Origin: Nematopogon swammerdamellus
Taxonomy: Eukaryota; Arthropoda; Insecta; Lepidoptera; Adelidae
Length of the DNA stretch: 64,000 nt
Direction of reading: 5' to 3'
NCBI GenBank assembly: GCA_946902875.1
Contig: OX336355.1
Coordinates: 11,210,847-11,274,846, forward strand
This document shows positions 36,507 through 48,800 of this stretch, piece after piece; position 1 is the first letter of the stretch, and each line of letters starts with the position of its first letter. A program made the translations under genes and the position numbers. Below the pieces are notes generated by a model, which saw only the letters and a list, made by a program, of their open reading frames with translations, did no database searches and had not been told where the DNA came from.

Positions 36507-36568
36507 TCAACGCAGACTAGCTGACGAGGGCTTGACGCGAGCCGAAACGTGAAGCATGCGCGGGAAAC
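36490..36568 (+). ncRNA. Hammerhead ribozyme (open in stem III) at the end of the RLE-LINE ORF
   Basis: All conserved core positions are present. GTC (36500-36502) is the cleavage triplet. Stem I is CTAGTC (36503-36508) paired with GACTAG (36515-36520), closed by a 6-nt loop. The core CTGACGA is at 36521-36527. Stem II runs 36528-36543 (GG, bulged G, CT against AGCC). GAA is at 36544-36546. Stem III pairs A36547 with T36501 and continues C-G, G-C, T-G, G-C; after a 10-nt bulge, GTTTCCC (36490-36496) pairs perfectly with GGGAAAC (36562-36568). Predicted cleavage between 36502 and 36503 would split the last sense codon and remove the stop codon from the mRNA. The fold is seen in the sequence; activity is inferred. 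Confidence 0.82.
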
Positions 36569-36895
36569 TTAGAGTGGCCACTCGCTAGTCCCGGCCTCGA
36601 TTAATACCCTCCTCTACTGCCGATGGGCCCGGATATGTTCGGTGAAGCCATCGTAAGCTTAGATCCACACCTTCTAGGGTTCTTGAGATGGAACCTTTTG
36701 TGGGCAGTATATAATGAACCACATCACAATATAAAACTTGACAAGAGAAATTCTATCACCGGTTTATTCTCAATTATTTTGAAATAAAGAAAATCTTAAG
36801 AATGTTTCTATAATCAGGATTCGGGTTAAGTACCGCTGTAAACGGTTCAATAAATCAAAATTTTGTGGATTTTTTGATGTGGCAGAAAACACCGT

Positions 36896-36975
36896 CCCGT
36901 GCCGTGCCGTGCCGTGCCGTACCGTGCCGTGCCGTGCCGTACCGTGCCGTTCCATGCCGTACCGTATCGTATTGT
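36896..36975. repeat. (CCGTG)n microsatellite
   Basis: About 15 imperfect pentamers GCCGT/ACCGT, degrading at the right end. Confidence 0.85.
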
Positions 36976-37573
36976 ATATATTTATTGCACTAAAATAAAA
37001 TATGAGCAAAAGGTAACACTTAATGCCTCTCGGCGTTTTCTAACAGAATACCTTTGGGGTAAAAGGTAAGCATCGAACCGTGTTTCTCACAGCGGTTGCA
37101 TGACATTACCCCTGTTGTACTCGAATAATCAATTAAACTTACACCCGTATCAAATCAGAAAACATTACATTTCCTTTCCGGTCACATTTGAATCTAATGT
37201 CCAAAATAATGTCCGCCATTACCAAAGTTAACGCTTCTAATTGGATCAAATGTTGTCATTACTCATTTGAATATGCTGGTCTTGGTTATAGCAGAGCGTA
37301 AGTTTAAAGTGTGCGAGATTGCATAATACATTTTATAATCATAAAACGTTCTCTTTACACACACTTTATTAAGAAAAGAAAAATAAATGCATTTATGGTT
37401 ATGAAAAAACCACAGAGAAAAGTTATGAATCAAAATCTTACGAAACACACGACCGTTTAGATATTGAAATAGGAAATTCATAACTAAGATATTATATTTG
37501 AATAACTCGTCTAATCTTTAAACAGTTCTTACTGAAACAATAATAGTTTACTTAAAACTATCAAAATTAAGAA

Positions 37574-37705
37574 ATGGAAACCCTAAATACTACACACAAA
37601 GGAAATAGCTTATCCATTCTGTCCTACGAGAGGGCGCTGGCTGAGTTTCCCCTGCATTACCCCAGCGACTTTCACGCGTTGGACAGCCAGGAATCTCCGC
37701 ACGAG
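37574..37705 (+). CDS. Candidate first coding exon of an unknown host gene
   Basis: An ATG in good context (GAAATGG) opens a 44-codon frame with balanced composition, including the segments ILSYERALAEFPLHYP and SDFHALDSQESPHE. It runs directly into a splice donor (GAG|GTAATA at 37706) in phase 0, with an in-frame stop 10 codons into the presumed intron. Codon use and GC content rise against the AT-rich flanks on both sides, and no repeat overlaps it. I do not recognise the protein and see no second exon, so the gene may continue beyond a long intron. It could also be a chance ORF. Confidence 0.42.
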
Positions 37706-40700
37706 GTAATAATAATTAGAATTTTATTACATTAGACATATACCAATTATGTAAAGAATTCTAGTTTCTCAGAAAAGTGATTTATTCTTCAAAACTCTCT
37801 AAAATAAATAAATATATGTCGATATGGAGATCTAAAAAACTCTAAAATATAGCGTAGACAATTCTAAAACTATTGATGTCAATACTGAAAGTAAAATCAT
37901 ATTGATAGGTAACGTAACTGTAACAATTCATTTTAAGTCCTTGTAACACTAAGCAGACCACCAAACTTCAATGAATCCAAGCGATGTTAAAAAATGAAAT
38001 ATAACGCACGTCTCCAATACAAATCGCGTTAATTAGTGATATTAATGATAAGAGAGCAAGCGTGCTCAGCGGAGCGTAAAGTGAGGGTGTTTTTAGATTG
38101 GGACCAATTTGTCATAATGTGCGTTGTGTTGTGAGTCTACTGAGTTTTCTGTATAGATATTCGATGTTCCAAGCAAATCAACCAAAGTATATGATATAAA
38201 AGATAATACGGGAAAAAATAAAACTTAATGTGTGAATGCTTAGTGTATTTACTTTATTTTGTAATTGAATTGTCAAATTACTTTATGATTGTATGCACAA
38301 TCATAATTAGTATTAAAATGAATTGGCAGTTACGTTAACTACCTATCTTTAGTCTTCAATATGATTTTATTTACTTTCAATATTGTCATCAATGTCTAAA
38401 ATAAAATATGAAATAAATTAAACCTGATTATTCTGACAGATTTAGGACTGAAAGGTGCACAATTTGAACCTATAAAGAGACTTTCAAGCGTATTTAATAT
38501 GTGGTTGCTAAAGAGATAATAGGAGATTTTTTACGGAATCTTTGTACCTGTGCCTTATTGATTCGCAAAGGTATTAAATCGAAACAAGTTAAATATTTAT
38601 ATACATACATATAATATAATATTAATATAGGTATCACCTCATTTAACATTCAGGAATGCTTATAACATGTACGTACTGTACCACCAAACGAAACTATTGT
38701 TTAAAAATTAATTATCGTCATGTTAAATGATATGTAGGTAGTACTATACTTAAAGCCAATTAACCCTCTGCAGATTTAACTGACACAATCATATTCGCAA
38801 CATCATCTAAATTCGCCCGTACTTCATTCCCGTACTCACATACTTGTTCCACGTCAATCACCATTCCCCTTCAGACAAGAACGACTTACAATCCTCGCTA
38901 CGCCCGATAAACCTACTATCCTGACCCGTCATTACGAAAGATACGGAAACTCGAACCGCAAAGCACCAGAAACCGTTGCGCGCGGAATTAAGATCGCCAT
39001 AGATAAAGCTAATCCCGGCATAACTCAGGATGACTTGACGAAAACGACCAATGGCCATTGTATCGTTTTAATTTAAATGAGGGTCAAGTCAGGTTCTGGA
39101 GGGTAATTCAATAGCAGAAATATAAAGAATCGTACATGGTATTTCGACTAAAATTCAAACATTACGTGTCCGTACGGACATAATTCACATCAAGAAAAAA
39201 ATCGCTGTTCCTCTCGAAGTGTTGCTCGATGTAATGTCCCTAGTGATTAGTCTCAATAAATTGCGCTTATTTTCAATGTAAATGTCGCTCTGAAATCACA
39301 ATGTATTCAATAAATTTCAATAAAATCATTAACGCAACGCCGATTTAAAACATAAGATACGAGTATTTTTATTCTTATAATAAATGAACGATTTAAAGTT
39401 CACTTTAGCATAATCAAATATTGCCCTTCCAATCAACAATATCGGAAAACAAAACAATACAGTTCATCATTTTATGGATTTTTGTTGGTTTTACATGGCG
39501 GACGATACTTCTTTGTTTCTTCTCGTGTATTATTTTATATCGTTCAATGAAAAGTGTAGATATAATTATGTTTATTCTATCTGTTTTCATTGTACTTAAA
39601 ATATGGAACACGATTCTCGATTTTAAATTACGGAATAGTTGGTCTGCTCCTGCTCAGGCCTCGGATAATGGTTTTAGTACTTGTCGTAAGATTTTATAGG
39701 TTCCAGTTTGGACCATGTTTATGCAAGTTAGTCCTGTGGGGAATATTTTAGGTTTTTTGGACATTGAAGGACCCTTGTGCTCCGGAATGACATTTGCGAC
39801 TATTATGTGTAATGGGTAATGGGACGGGTTGTATCATTGTGGACTGGGTGTAGTTATTGTTTTTGGAGGTAACTGAGTATTGGCGTTATGTAAAATATAT
39901 ATTAAAAATCGTAAGTTTATTCTCTCAAAAAATTACTAGCTCGATCTACATTGGATTACTGGCTGTCAATTGAAATTTGTAAATGTTTTAATAGACAGCC
40001 GGCACGGGTGACTGTGCCCAAAAGTTCAATGGAAGATCAGACACAGCACAGCCAATAGCATCACTCCTTGCGAAACCGCGCTCAGAGAGGCCTCAAGCGC
40101 TCAGAAAAGAGATCTTCGTCTAATTTATTAGCACACCTTTTGAAGATCCCCATGGATGAAGTCAGCGCGTATTTGGGTTAACTGCTAGACATACGCCTCT
40201 CCAATATTTCTCCAATCCTCCTACTTTCTCCAATACCTAATTCACATTATTCTCTTTAATATTTCCAAGCTTCACAAACTTTAACGTTAAGCCGCCCACA
40301 TATTTTTAAAAGTTTATCCCGACAAAGTTGGCCTAATTAATTTGATGGTACGGACCATCCATTAGATCGCTAATGTTCACAAATTATTGTTAAGCAGTGC
40401 ATCAATCTTTCCTCTAATTATTGTGACATATATTTTGAAAAATTCTATTAAAACTTTTAGATAAGGAACACGCAATTCCAGTTTAAGTTTGGGCGTTCAA
40501 TATTGTCTAAGTTGCCACTGTCAATAAGAAACGAGACAGTGAAGCAGATATATTCTTCTCTTCTTTCCATCTTTTTAATTCTTCGTTCTTCTTTTAAATA
40601 TTTGAAATATTAGAAGTAACTAATATGTACGTATAGAATATCAAAGCTTTTGTAAACATGATGAAGACAGAGAGTTCAGTTATTCTGTGGTCTCATATAG

Positions 40701-40843
40701 TTCATATCGAAACCTGCACTTTTGCACGATGAGCTGGCATAACAACTTGATGACTAAGACAAAATAAGTCAATGTTTGTCAAGAAATGGAATTTTATGCC
40801 GTAATTAGCCGCGGTCAAAACCTGGTATAAAATACTCTATAAG
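37706..40843. other. Low-copy DNA, presumed intron of the 37574 exon
   Basis: Nearly free of SINEs and LINEs, unlike its surroundings. 38760-39060 is of balanced composition and not repeated in the window, so it may be a conserved non-coding or exon-bearing segment. One SINE/LINE tail scrap lies at 39995-40100. Confidence 0.4.
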
Positions 40844-40960
40844 TCAAATCAAAACAAACGTGCAGCTCGCACAACAAAATTTTATGTCTTAGTGAAGGGA
40901 GATTCCCTTCACTAAGCCATAAAACTTTATTATGCGAACTGCACGTTTGTTTTGATTTGA
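40844..40960. mobile_element. Foldback element, 57-bp arms around a near-perfect palindrome
   Basis: TCAAATCAAAACAAACGTGC at the left is mirrored by GCACGTTTGTTTTGATTTGA at the right. The arms continue to AAGGGA/TCCCTT at the centre near 40902, with only a few mismatches and a tiny loop. Confidence 0.75.
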
Positions 40961-41337
40961 GAATAGTTAAATTTCAACAATGCACGTTGTCGGTTTTGAA
41001 GTCACAGGAGCAATGTAATAAATTATCCAGAGGCTAGTTAATAAAAAATATTTAACCGATTATTATCTCTAATAGAGGCTTATCTTGTAACAACATACGT
41101 TCATTTACCGAGAGCTGGGCGGGACAACCCACATTTATTTTAATATTTACCATGCCCGCGAGAATTTAAGCAATTCATGCTATTTAATATGCAGAAAACT
41201 TTCTATGATATGTACTCTAACATGTTGCCTATGTATTTATGCCTATTGTATTCTTATTGTATAAGTTTGTGTCTTGAATTTATATAGTTCCTATATTTAT
41301 ATATAATTGAAAGATATAAACGTAAAAGATATAAACA

Positions 41338-41468
41338 AAAAGGGTCAAGTGCGTAGTACCCGTAACCGACGAGCATGCAAGAACATTATGAGAGTGGAAG
41401 AGGCGGCAGAGATCCGTTGTCTCTGCTTACCCCACTGGGAAACAGGCGTGACGCTATGTATGTATGTA
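41338..41468 (+). pseudogene. RTE LINE 3' end, second copy
   Basis: Same terminal coding segment and TATG tail as 17300-17460, with an internal deletion of about 25 bp before ATCCGTTGTCTCTGC. Confidence 0.75.
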
Positions 41469-41516
41469 ATAAATTAAAATGAAACATTGAGGTTTTTTTG
41501 TAGAAGCGCAACATAA

Positions 41517-41645
41517 GGTGTCTAATGAAATGAATGACATTCGTTCACACACGGGGTTTACGAATGCCATGCCGACCTGACAGGTGCCTATTCATGTCTT
41601 TCTTGAAGAACCCGAGACTGTACTTGGGGGGAACATCGGTCCGCC
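41517..41645 (-). pseudogene. Jockey-like LINE 3' fragment, left part
   Basis: Close match to 46917-47040 of the previous LINE. Similarity stops at a G run (GGGGGGAACAT) and appears to resume at 42188, so the two pieces may be one copy split by about 540 bp that includes SINE D. Confidence 0.65.
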
Positions 41646-41799
41646 ACCTGAAAGACCTGCTCGATCCTGCAACCTACTCCTTAAGCTCCTTTCGGCAAAC
41701 TTCGGCTCGAAGGAGGAATGTGCGGTATGATCGATGTTGTGTGGTATGTATTAGTGATGTTTTTGGTGGTTAAAAAAAATAACCAGGGTTAATATAGAG

Positions 41800-42115
41800 A
41801 AGATGGGTCGCTACGCGACGCATCTTCTTAACCCTAACCTAATGTTGAGGCGGCGCATGTCGTTTTTGTTACGTTTGTATTTCCGCAAATAAAGCTTTCT
41901 TAGGTGGTTATAAAAAAAAATAACCATAACCTAATTTTAACACCCTAACATTGCTTAAAAAAAAACAAAACAAAACAAATTTTGACAAAAGGGACACGAA
42001 CCCATGGTCGAGATCGAATAAATAAAAATCCTTCACTCTTATACCACTGAGCCAACAAATTATATAAACGACCAAACGAATATCGGATTCAGTTGGTTCG
42101 CTTTCGAGCCGAGTC
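41800..42115 (-). mobile_element. SINE D, second copy
   Basis: The minus strand has TGGCTCAGTGGTATAAGAGT, a box B-like segment CATGGGTTCGTGTCCC, then the A-rich body and ATAACCACCTAAGAAAGC, as at 30420-30710. It separates two LINE pieces. Confidence 0.6.
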
Positions 42116-42187
42116 AACCCGAGTGTTTCCGAAAGGAACGTAGGAGGAGGCGCAGGATCAGCCAGAGCTGTCAGGTGTCAAACCCGG

Positions 42188-42305
42188 GGGGACATATGTG
42201 AGCAGGGAGAGCGTCCCAGAGTTTACCAGTTCTGTGTAGGAATGATCTGCAGAACCGATTGGTACGCAATACCTGCGCGGTGCGCGTTGTGTGGAGGTGG
42301 AATAA
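42188..42305 (-). pseudogene. Jockey-like LINE 3' fragment, right part
   Basis: GGACATATGTGAGCAGGGAG to GTGTGGAGGTGGAATAAAT matches 47034-47178. It continues the 41517-41645 piece after an insertion. Confidence 0.65.
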
Positions 42306-43434
42306 ATAGGTATATCCACTAAATTATCCGCTGTCAAATGGATACAAAATATCTCGGATAGAATCCAATTAGGGGAAAGTAAGAAGCATTAGAATAATAC
42401 ATTTCTTACCTCTTGCGTACTAAAATTTCACATACAATCCTCAGGTGAAACGTTTCATCAATTCGTTCTACCATACTTATATTCTATCATCCACGGCACT
42501 CACATCACAATCACAAGACGAGACTACTGACGTAATCACATTCACAATAAACCAGCACTAGGAGATTGCTTATAAATTCTCCTTTAGAAGACAATAATGT
42601 CCTTTGTCCAGCGTACCGCTGCTCATCTAAGCAGCTCACTTAGTGCGATCCCTCGGATTATCCTTAACTGCATGTCTAATTAGACTAATTGACAAGTCGT
42701 TTAATTGTGTAACATAATCGTTAATCCACCTATGTCCTGTTGAGAGGCAACTTCGTGTCGGTTATAGATATGACTGATTGCTGTCCGTGCAGACATGAAT
42801 CCTTGATTGTTCAAAGTGTCTTTGTAATTGATTCAAATGTCTCGGATATTGTGGCCGAAATTCACTTCCATCTTGTGATGTAATGTGAAAATGTTTTTAA
42901 ATGTTTCCAGTTAGTTTGAAATTGTTTAAATGTTTCTGTTTTGTTAATAAATTATCGCTTTGCTGTTGTAGTTATTTTTATTTAAATAACAAATTATGTA
43001 TACTCGTGTGTCTAACGTAATTATCTTTAAAAGAACTACTCCAACATTTAAAAAACAAATTGATATGTCAACACAAATTAAACACACTAGAAGGTACACA
43101 ATTTCAACACAGCACCCAATTTCCCTCCGTGCAGTGTCAAATTGTTTATCATACAACTAATAGGAAATAATCAGAAAGTAATTCCATTATGGTCGAATTC
43201 GATTGTCGACCGCTCAGACGATATTAGCTCTGACAATTTTCAAATTGGAATCGGTAATGTATTCACCCCTAGGCGCCCGGTGGCTCCGGTCGGTGAGTGT
43301 CAGGTTCCTACACATATGGCGATGTTTGGTGATGACACATTATTCCACTTGTACTTCAACAAGGGATTTCTGGGGTTCAAATGTATTGTCTACGATTGCT
43401 ACTAGTTAAACATATCATTAATGTATTTTATGTA

Positions 43435-43917
43435 CCGTGTGGGGTCGGTACTTAAAAAGAATAGCCCCACTGCATCTCTCCCCGTCGCATGTCGTAAAAG
43501 TCGACTAAGGGATAAGAAAATTCGTAGCCTCGGTAGCTCAGTGGCGCGGTTGGTTAGTCAACTGTTTTAAGCAACGCTGAGCGCGGTCAGTGATTGGATG
43601 GGTGACCGCTCGACCGTTGGAGGCTGACCGTGGTTCGGATTCCACGTTAAACTGTAGGTCCCTTCCCTTCTTACATTACTAGGTGGTAGGGTTTATCCCG
43701 GCTGGGTTGGTACCACCGCACTGAACGAAACGTCGGTCGAAACGGCTATGTAAATAGTTCGTGTTTTCCGTCCAGTTTAGTGTAGCCGACATGAAATGAA
43801 GGGAAGCACTGACATGGCACCTAGTTCACCCTGTGTTATGGGCTGACATCACGGATGTTGTAGGTGATGTAGCCAACCGTGTCAGGTTCCATAAAAAAAA
43901 AAAAAAAAAAAAAAAAA
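43435..43917 (+). mobile_element. SINE B with 5S-like head, preceded by the 5' part of element C
   Basis: 43435-43520 matches the 5' end of element C (GTGTGGGGTCGGTACTT, AGCCCCACTGCATCTCTCC). A full SINE B with tRNA A box, 5S-like block and B box follows from 43527, ending in about 26 A. Whether this is a composite unit or two adjacent insertions is unclear. Confidence 0.8.
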
Positions 43918-45415
43918 TATTTAGACTTGGATTTCTTCTTTTCGTTCTAACATTTTTTTTTTTCATAAATTTTTACATCACTTAATTTTCAGTGTACTGC
44001 TGATTCCGAAAAAAAAAAACATAAACTGTAATAATGAAGCCGTTCTTCGTCCATTTTCATCAGTATGATTTAAAGATAATATAAACTTAGGTAAGTCCCT
44101 AGATACGAGAGAGTAATCTAATCTATGAAACGTCATAAAATCACTCCATACACAAGGCTGACTTGTAAGACGTCTAAACATTGAATAACAATAATCCTAA
44201 TCGAGCACCCTGAAGAACCCCAAAATCAGAAGTGGGAACAGCGATACAAAGTGAAATATTAATATTCAGCCAACTATCCAATTGAACAGAGCAAAGGGGT
44301 GAATAAATTTAATCTGTGAACAAAGTGTCGCGTCGAAACCAGAAAGGCATGAAGAATTCGGTAATTAATACGCAAGCTTTATGTATTTTGTATGAAGCAA
44401 ATTCTATTCAGGTCTCCGCGGAAGTTGGTGGTTGGAGTTGTCTTCTGGCGATTCAAATTCTAAGATTAATTACAGTTGTAAAATATTTTCTGAAAACTCA
44501 AAAAAATCTTAATTTTATTTTAACATTTTAAACAGGCAACGATAACCCTATAATCATAATAGAAACTACAATCTAAGCAAAAGAAAATGTTAACTTGGTG
44601 ACATCCAAGAAATCCTTAACAAACAGGAGGATAACTGCGGATTTAATCTCGATTACGAGGATAGTGTTTACATTCATTGTCGAATTCTCCAGCGACATTG
44701 GTCTTCAATATTCATGAAGACATAAACCCAAAATATGGTCTGCTGGTACAGTAGCAGTATTTTTCTCAATCACCATTAGCCTCCGATCACTGCGTATCTC
44801 GGTGCGTACCAACTACTTTACGCTAGGCGACAGCGACTGACGCCTGATTTTCATTATGCAGAATCTGTCACTGTCCAATTCTTATCTGTTATGGAATAAG
44901 GGTCAATGTTGTCTGTAGCAACTTTGTTGTTGGTCGTTTTTACAGATTTGTCATTTCGCACTAGAATGCGGAATATGTCGGTACTTCACTTTTATTGTAT
45001 CAAATAATAGGGGCGCTCTTATAGCCATTATCACGTGTTTGATCTAAAATGATACTTTGTACCGGGTGTACTTGCGTGAAGGGGAGATCTATTCAGCAAC
45101 CATTCAGTTGCAACGCTCTGCCCTGGGTCTGTCTATCAAATTGTTATTGATAAATTCCTGGCTCTCTTTTCCTGCCTCCTTGCCGGTTAATCGTACAATA
45201 TACGTGGTAAAGAGGTCAGACGCGTTGAATTGTTACGATAAGACCTTCAAAGACGGCATTGAATTCACTTCGTGGGCTCAGTGAAAGAAAATCACACGAA
45301 TATGAATGACTATATTTATTTTGGTGTTGGGGTCAAAATATTTAGGCGTGTATGAAAGCTTGTAAATATTCCAATTTTGTAATTCTACAATAGTATTTAT
45401 AGAAGTTTTAGATCG
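43918..45415. other. Non-coding, low-copy
   Basis: No repeat family recognised. Frames at 44316-44531 and 45057-45284 are unrecognised. Confidence 0.45.
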
Positions 45416-45837
45416 TTTTTTTTTTATGTAATCCGGTATGGGTGGCTGAGTTGGAGGGGCCTGCTTTGGCCCCTCCCCATGCTCCGACCAGCCAATATCA
45501 CCTCCGAGAAGGTAGGTGCCAATGCCATACCGGAGACTTCCCTGGATTGCTGGCTATACTGGACTAGAGGAGAACACAGCCGAGGTTGCTATGCGGCCAT
45601 CTTACATCCAGTACGGTGGTACCAACCCAGTCGGCTACAAATTGAGCCTACCACTACTAGTAAGGGGCAAGGGAAGGGACCTACAGTTTTACATCGGTTC
45701 CGAACGGTGAAGCAGCAGGTGTAGGATGCACGTAAATTTTTTCGTCAGAAAAAACTCATTGGTACACGCCGACGGGATTCGAACCGCGGACCTCTCGCAT
45801 GAGAAGCCGATGCCCAAACCACTCGGCCACCCGCCGC
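45416..45837 (-). mobile_element. SINE A, full-length minus copy
   Basis: On the minus strand: tRNA-like head (GGCGGGTGGCCGAGTGG, box B GGTTCGAATCC near 45775-45785), the conserved body, and the tail CAGCC ACCCATACCGG followed by A-rich sequence. About 420 bp; the best reference copy in the window. Confidence 0.85.
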
Positions 45838-46605
45838 TTGTAAAAAAACAATAGTTTATTGTTTCAGATATACATTTTTAAATTAGTTTATGATTCCAGT
45901 TCCAATCTTTGAAAATGCAATAATGCAATACGCCCATGTGATATAAAGTCGATATACGTAAGTATAATAACGGTGACGGTCTTATGCAAATCCCAAAGAG
46001 GCAAGGTCTAACTAACTTGTAGTTCCTATAACAAGAGTATTCACACAAACAGGTAGACAGCTAAAGCACAATGCTCCTCAATCACGCATTCAAAGCTAAA
46101 GATAAGACACATTTCACATTTCGAGCCCACTATTTCGTCCCGTCTACCGCAATCCATCCAAGCGAAATATTCGCCAAACAACTGACATACGCAATCAAAA
46201 CACAATACGTTATAAATGGCGAACATTAGGATGTTACGGATCTGAACTTTTGCCATAACCGACCCGCTGAGATAGTTGAAGAGAGGATGGCTTCAATAAA
46301 TCCAAGTGCTTCTGCTTTCCGGTTAAGATGATGGTAGGATTTTGACTGCGCTTCAGAACTATTGTTCGATGGTTGCGAACTTAATGTAGCTTTAGGAGGA
46401 AATTGGTGTATATATCGGCTTTCGTACAAGGAAAATAGTAGGAATACAGTACAAACAGAAGTCTAATAAAAATCGTTCTGAAGGATCAGAAGTGCGCGCA
46501 CGGTAAGCTAGTAGTGCGCTTCCTTGTGTACGAAAGTCCGTGCAGAGGGCGTGTTTCTATATATTCAGCTCAAATATTTTTAATAGTTCGTATACTTATT
46601 TAACA

Positions 46606-46771
46606 GTACCCGGCAGTAAGTAATGAACATCGAGCTTTTGAAAGAGGCAATGCGGTTGTAGAGTGTCGTCCCTGTCGCATGAACTCGCACGTCTCTGTGC
46701 GACAGGGACGACGCTCTACAACCGGATTGTCTCTTTCTAAAGCTCGATATTCAATATTTACTGGCGGGTAC
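46606..46771. mobile_element. Foldback MITE with about 75-bp arms
   Basis: GTACCCGGCAGTAAGTAAT at the left is mirrored by ATTTACTGGCGGGTAC at the right. The inner arms (GGTTGTAGAGTGTCGTCCCT and its complement) are almost perfect, leaving a loop of about 18 bp. Confidence 0.75.
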
Positions 46772-46861
46772 TGTACCATTGATTATTTTAACGTTAGGTT
46801 GGTGGTATAGGTACTAAGCATGTACTCGCTTTATATTTCTTCCTTAGAGATTCAAAATTGA

Positions 46862-47260
46862 AATTTATTTTTTATTTTTTTTATTGAAAGCGCGACATAT
46901 GGCGCCGAGCCACCCATAAGGTGTCTAACGACGCCCATGGACATTCGGTCGTATGCGGGGGTTGCGAATGCCATGCCGGCCTGACAGGTGCCCATTCACG
47001 CCCCTCTTGAAGGACCCGAGTCTGTACTTGGGGGGAAATATATGAGCAGGGAGAGCGTTCCAGAGTTTACCGGTTCTGTAGAGGAAAGATCTGCAGAATC
47101 GATTAGTACGCATCCACGGTAAGTCCAGCGTATAGGGATGCAATCCCTGCCCAGTGCGTGTGGTGCGGAGGTGGAAAGGGGACGACGGGATTGCGTTAAA
47201 CAGCTCCTCCGAGCACTCCCCATGGAATAAGCGATAGAACACACTTAGAACACACAACAA
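46862..47260 (-). pseudogene. Jockey-like LINE, C-terminal 111 codons and poly-A tail
   Basis: The minus-strand ORF (46925-47260) contains FYRLFHGECSEELFNAIP, RTTRTGQGLHPYTL, FLYRTGKLWNALPAHIFPP and SFKRGVNGHLSG, the standard C-terminal motifs of Jockey/CR1-type reverse transcriptase ORFs. A stop and then an A-rich tail (46862-46885 on this strand) follow. It is 5' truncated, losing the RT core. Confidence 0.85.
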
Positions 47261-47328
47261 AATTGAAATTGATTATACTGTTCGAGATTTGGAGAGAATA
47301 CTTCATCGATATCGAATACCGAATAACT

Positions 47329-47600
47329 CTCTCCCCGTGCATGTCGTAAAAGGCGACTAAGGGATAAGGACAAGATGCAGTGCATAAGGGCGACAGGCTA
47401 GTCACCTCTCACCTTGGCGCGGTTCCACAGAGTCATGCAGCAGGTGGGCCTTCGTGCCTTACTTGCTGCCTGAGTTATCTTGTCCGAATACTTTGCTGAA
47501 CGTGGTGGTCGGTGTTGCGCTGTAATTTACCTAAGTACTTGCAGCACAACACCAATTACTCTGCTTACCCCGATTGTCGGGATACGGCGCGTGTTGTGTA
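47329..47600 (+). mobile_element. Element C, 5' trimmed
   Basis: TCTCCCCGTGCATGTCGT to GGATACGGCGCGTGTTGTG; no long tail remains. Confidence 0.75.
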
Positions 47601-48029
47601 CTTCATCGACAAGGCGGCGAAATTGTTAACGCGTTGGTGGCTCGTGTCAGAGGTCCAGGTTTGAAACCTGGTCTAGTAGTACTTTTGCTCTTTATTTCGC
47701 CTTTGCATCTGTCTAATGAAGAGAAATAATGTTTGAGGTACAATTTTTTTCAAACTTCGAATGAAACAGCTGGAATCCATCCAATGTTACATACATACAA
47801 GCAGATTTTTGTTTTCGTGTTTTCAGCAAAGTTGCATAACAGAAAAATTGCCAAAGAAAATATTTCAGCCCATAATAAATATCTGAATTGCGTCAGTTGC
47901 TTAGAGCAGTGAACATTTAATCCAAAGTCCGAGAGTTCCAATCCCATTTCAGAGAATTTCTGGTAGGTACGGTCCGAAATAATTTTTTACATATTTTTTG
48001 CTCTTATTTCCAATAATATTTATTTATTT

Positions 48030-48178
48030 TGATTTATGGATACTGAAACGGTTGGCTACATCGCCTACAACATCCGTGATGTCAGCCCATAACACAGGAT
48101 GAACTAGTCAGTGCGTACTTTATTTCATGTCGGCTACACTGAACTGAATGGAAAACACGAACTATTTACATGGCCGTA
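48030..48178 (-). mobile_element. SINE B fragment, minus
   Basis: GATACTGAAACGGTTGGCTA to AACACGAACTATTTACATGG. Head absent. Confidence 0.7.
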
Positions 48179-48464
48179 TATGTAGATATAATTTGTAGAT
48201 GTTTCTAAAATAAATATAAATAAAATAAATACAATTTTACTAAATTTTACTTTTAAAATGAAAAAGGGAAACTTTGAAAAGATGCTCAATTTCAATCAAC
48301 GAATCTTTTATTCGACCCCAGTGTAAGTCCACGGATTCTTATCTGTGAAAAATCTTCAAAACGCATTGGAAACTAACTTCCCTCTGTATATTTTCACATC
48401 AGTACCGCATCTGATTGATCGGCGTAGATGGGGCGCCACCTAGCGGGTGGTGGCTTCGATATCC

Positions 48465-48486
48465 GGGGGGGGGGGGGGGGGGGGGG
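48465..48486. repeat. G22 homopolymer
   Basis: Twenty-two consecutive G in otherwise AT-rich DNA. True length is uncertain in any assembly. Confidence 0.9.
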
Positions 48487-48664
48487 TTGGTTAAATTGAT
48501 CGTATATTTGGCAGGATGTGACATTTGTGACTTCGGTTAGATGATATTTGTTGATAGGTTTGTATTATTTTAGATCAAAGATATGGATTTTAATCAAACT
48601 TTGCTGTATTGGTTTGAGTTTATGAGCAATATGTTTGAATTTCGTGAAGCGGTGTAAGTATAAT

Positions 48665-48800
48665 AATATGTATGAAATGAAATGAAATGAAAATTTTCTT
48701 TATCTATTGCATTATAAGAAGTGACAAAAGGGGAAACTTAATGCCTAAAGGCATTCTCTACCAATCGTGCCAGGAATTGTGGGTAAGGTCGAGGGGTGGT
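48665..48800. repeat. (GAAAT)n followed by a LINE-like 3' segment
   Basis: GAAATGAAATGAAATGAAAA, then AAACTTAATGCCTAAAGGCA. A related segment is at 36985-37065 (ACTTAATGCCTCTCGGCG). Probably minus-strand LINE tails. Confidence 0.4.

Larger units (their letters stand above)
34930..36730 (+). mobile_element. 5'-truncated RLE-type non-LTR retrotransposon with 3' hammerhead ribozyme
   Basis: The element comprises the 521-codon ORF, the ribozyme at 36490-36568 and about 160-200 bp of non-coding 3' sequence. Truncation at the 5' side is inferred because the frame begins after the RT domain. The exact 5' and 3' borders are not visible: I found no clear target duplication or poly-A tail, and the 3' end at about 36730 is a guess. 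Confidence 0.6.

Noticed and set aside
47885..47950. tRNA-Lys-like segment
   Set aside because: Box-like words are present but the acceptor and anticodon arms do not pair; at most an old SINE head.
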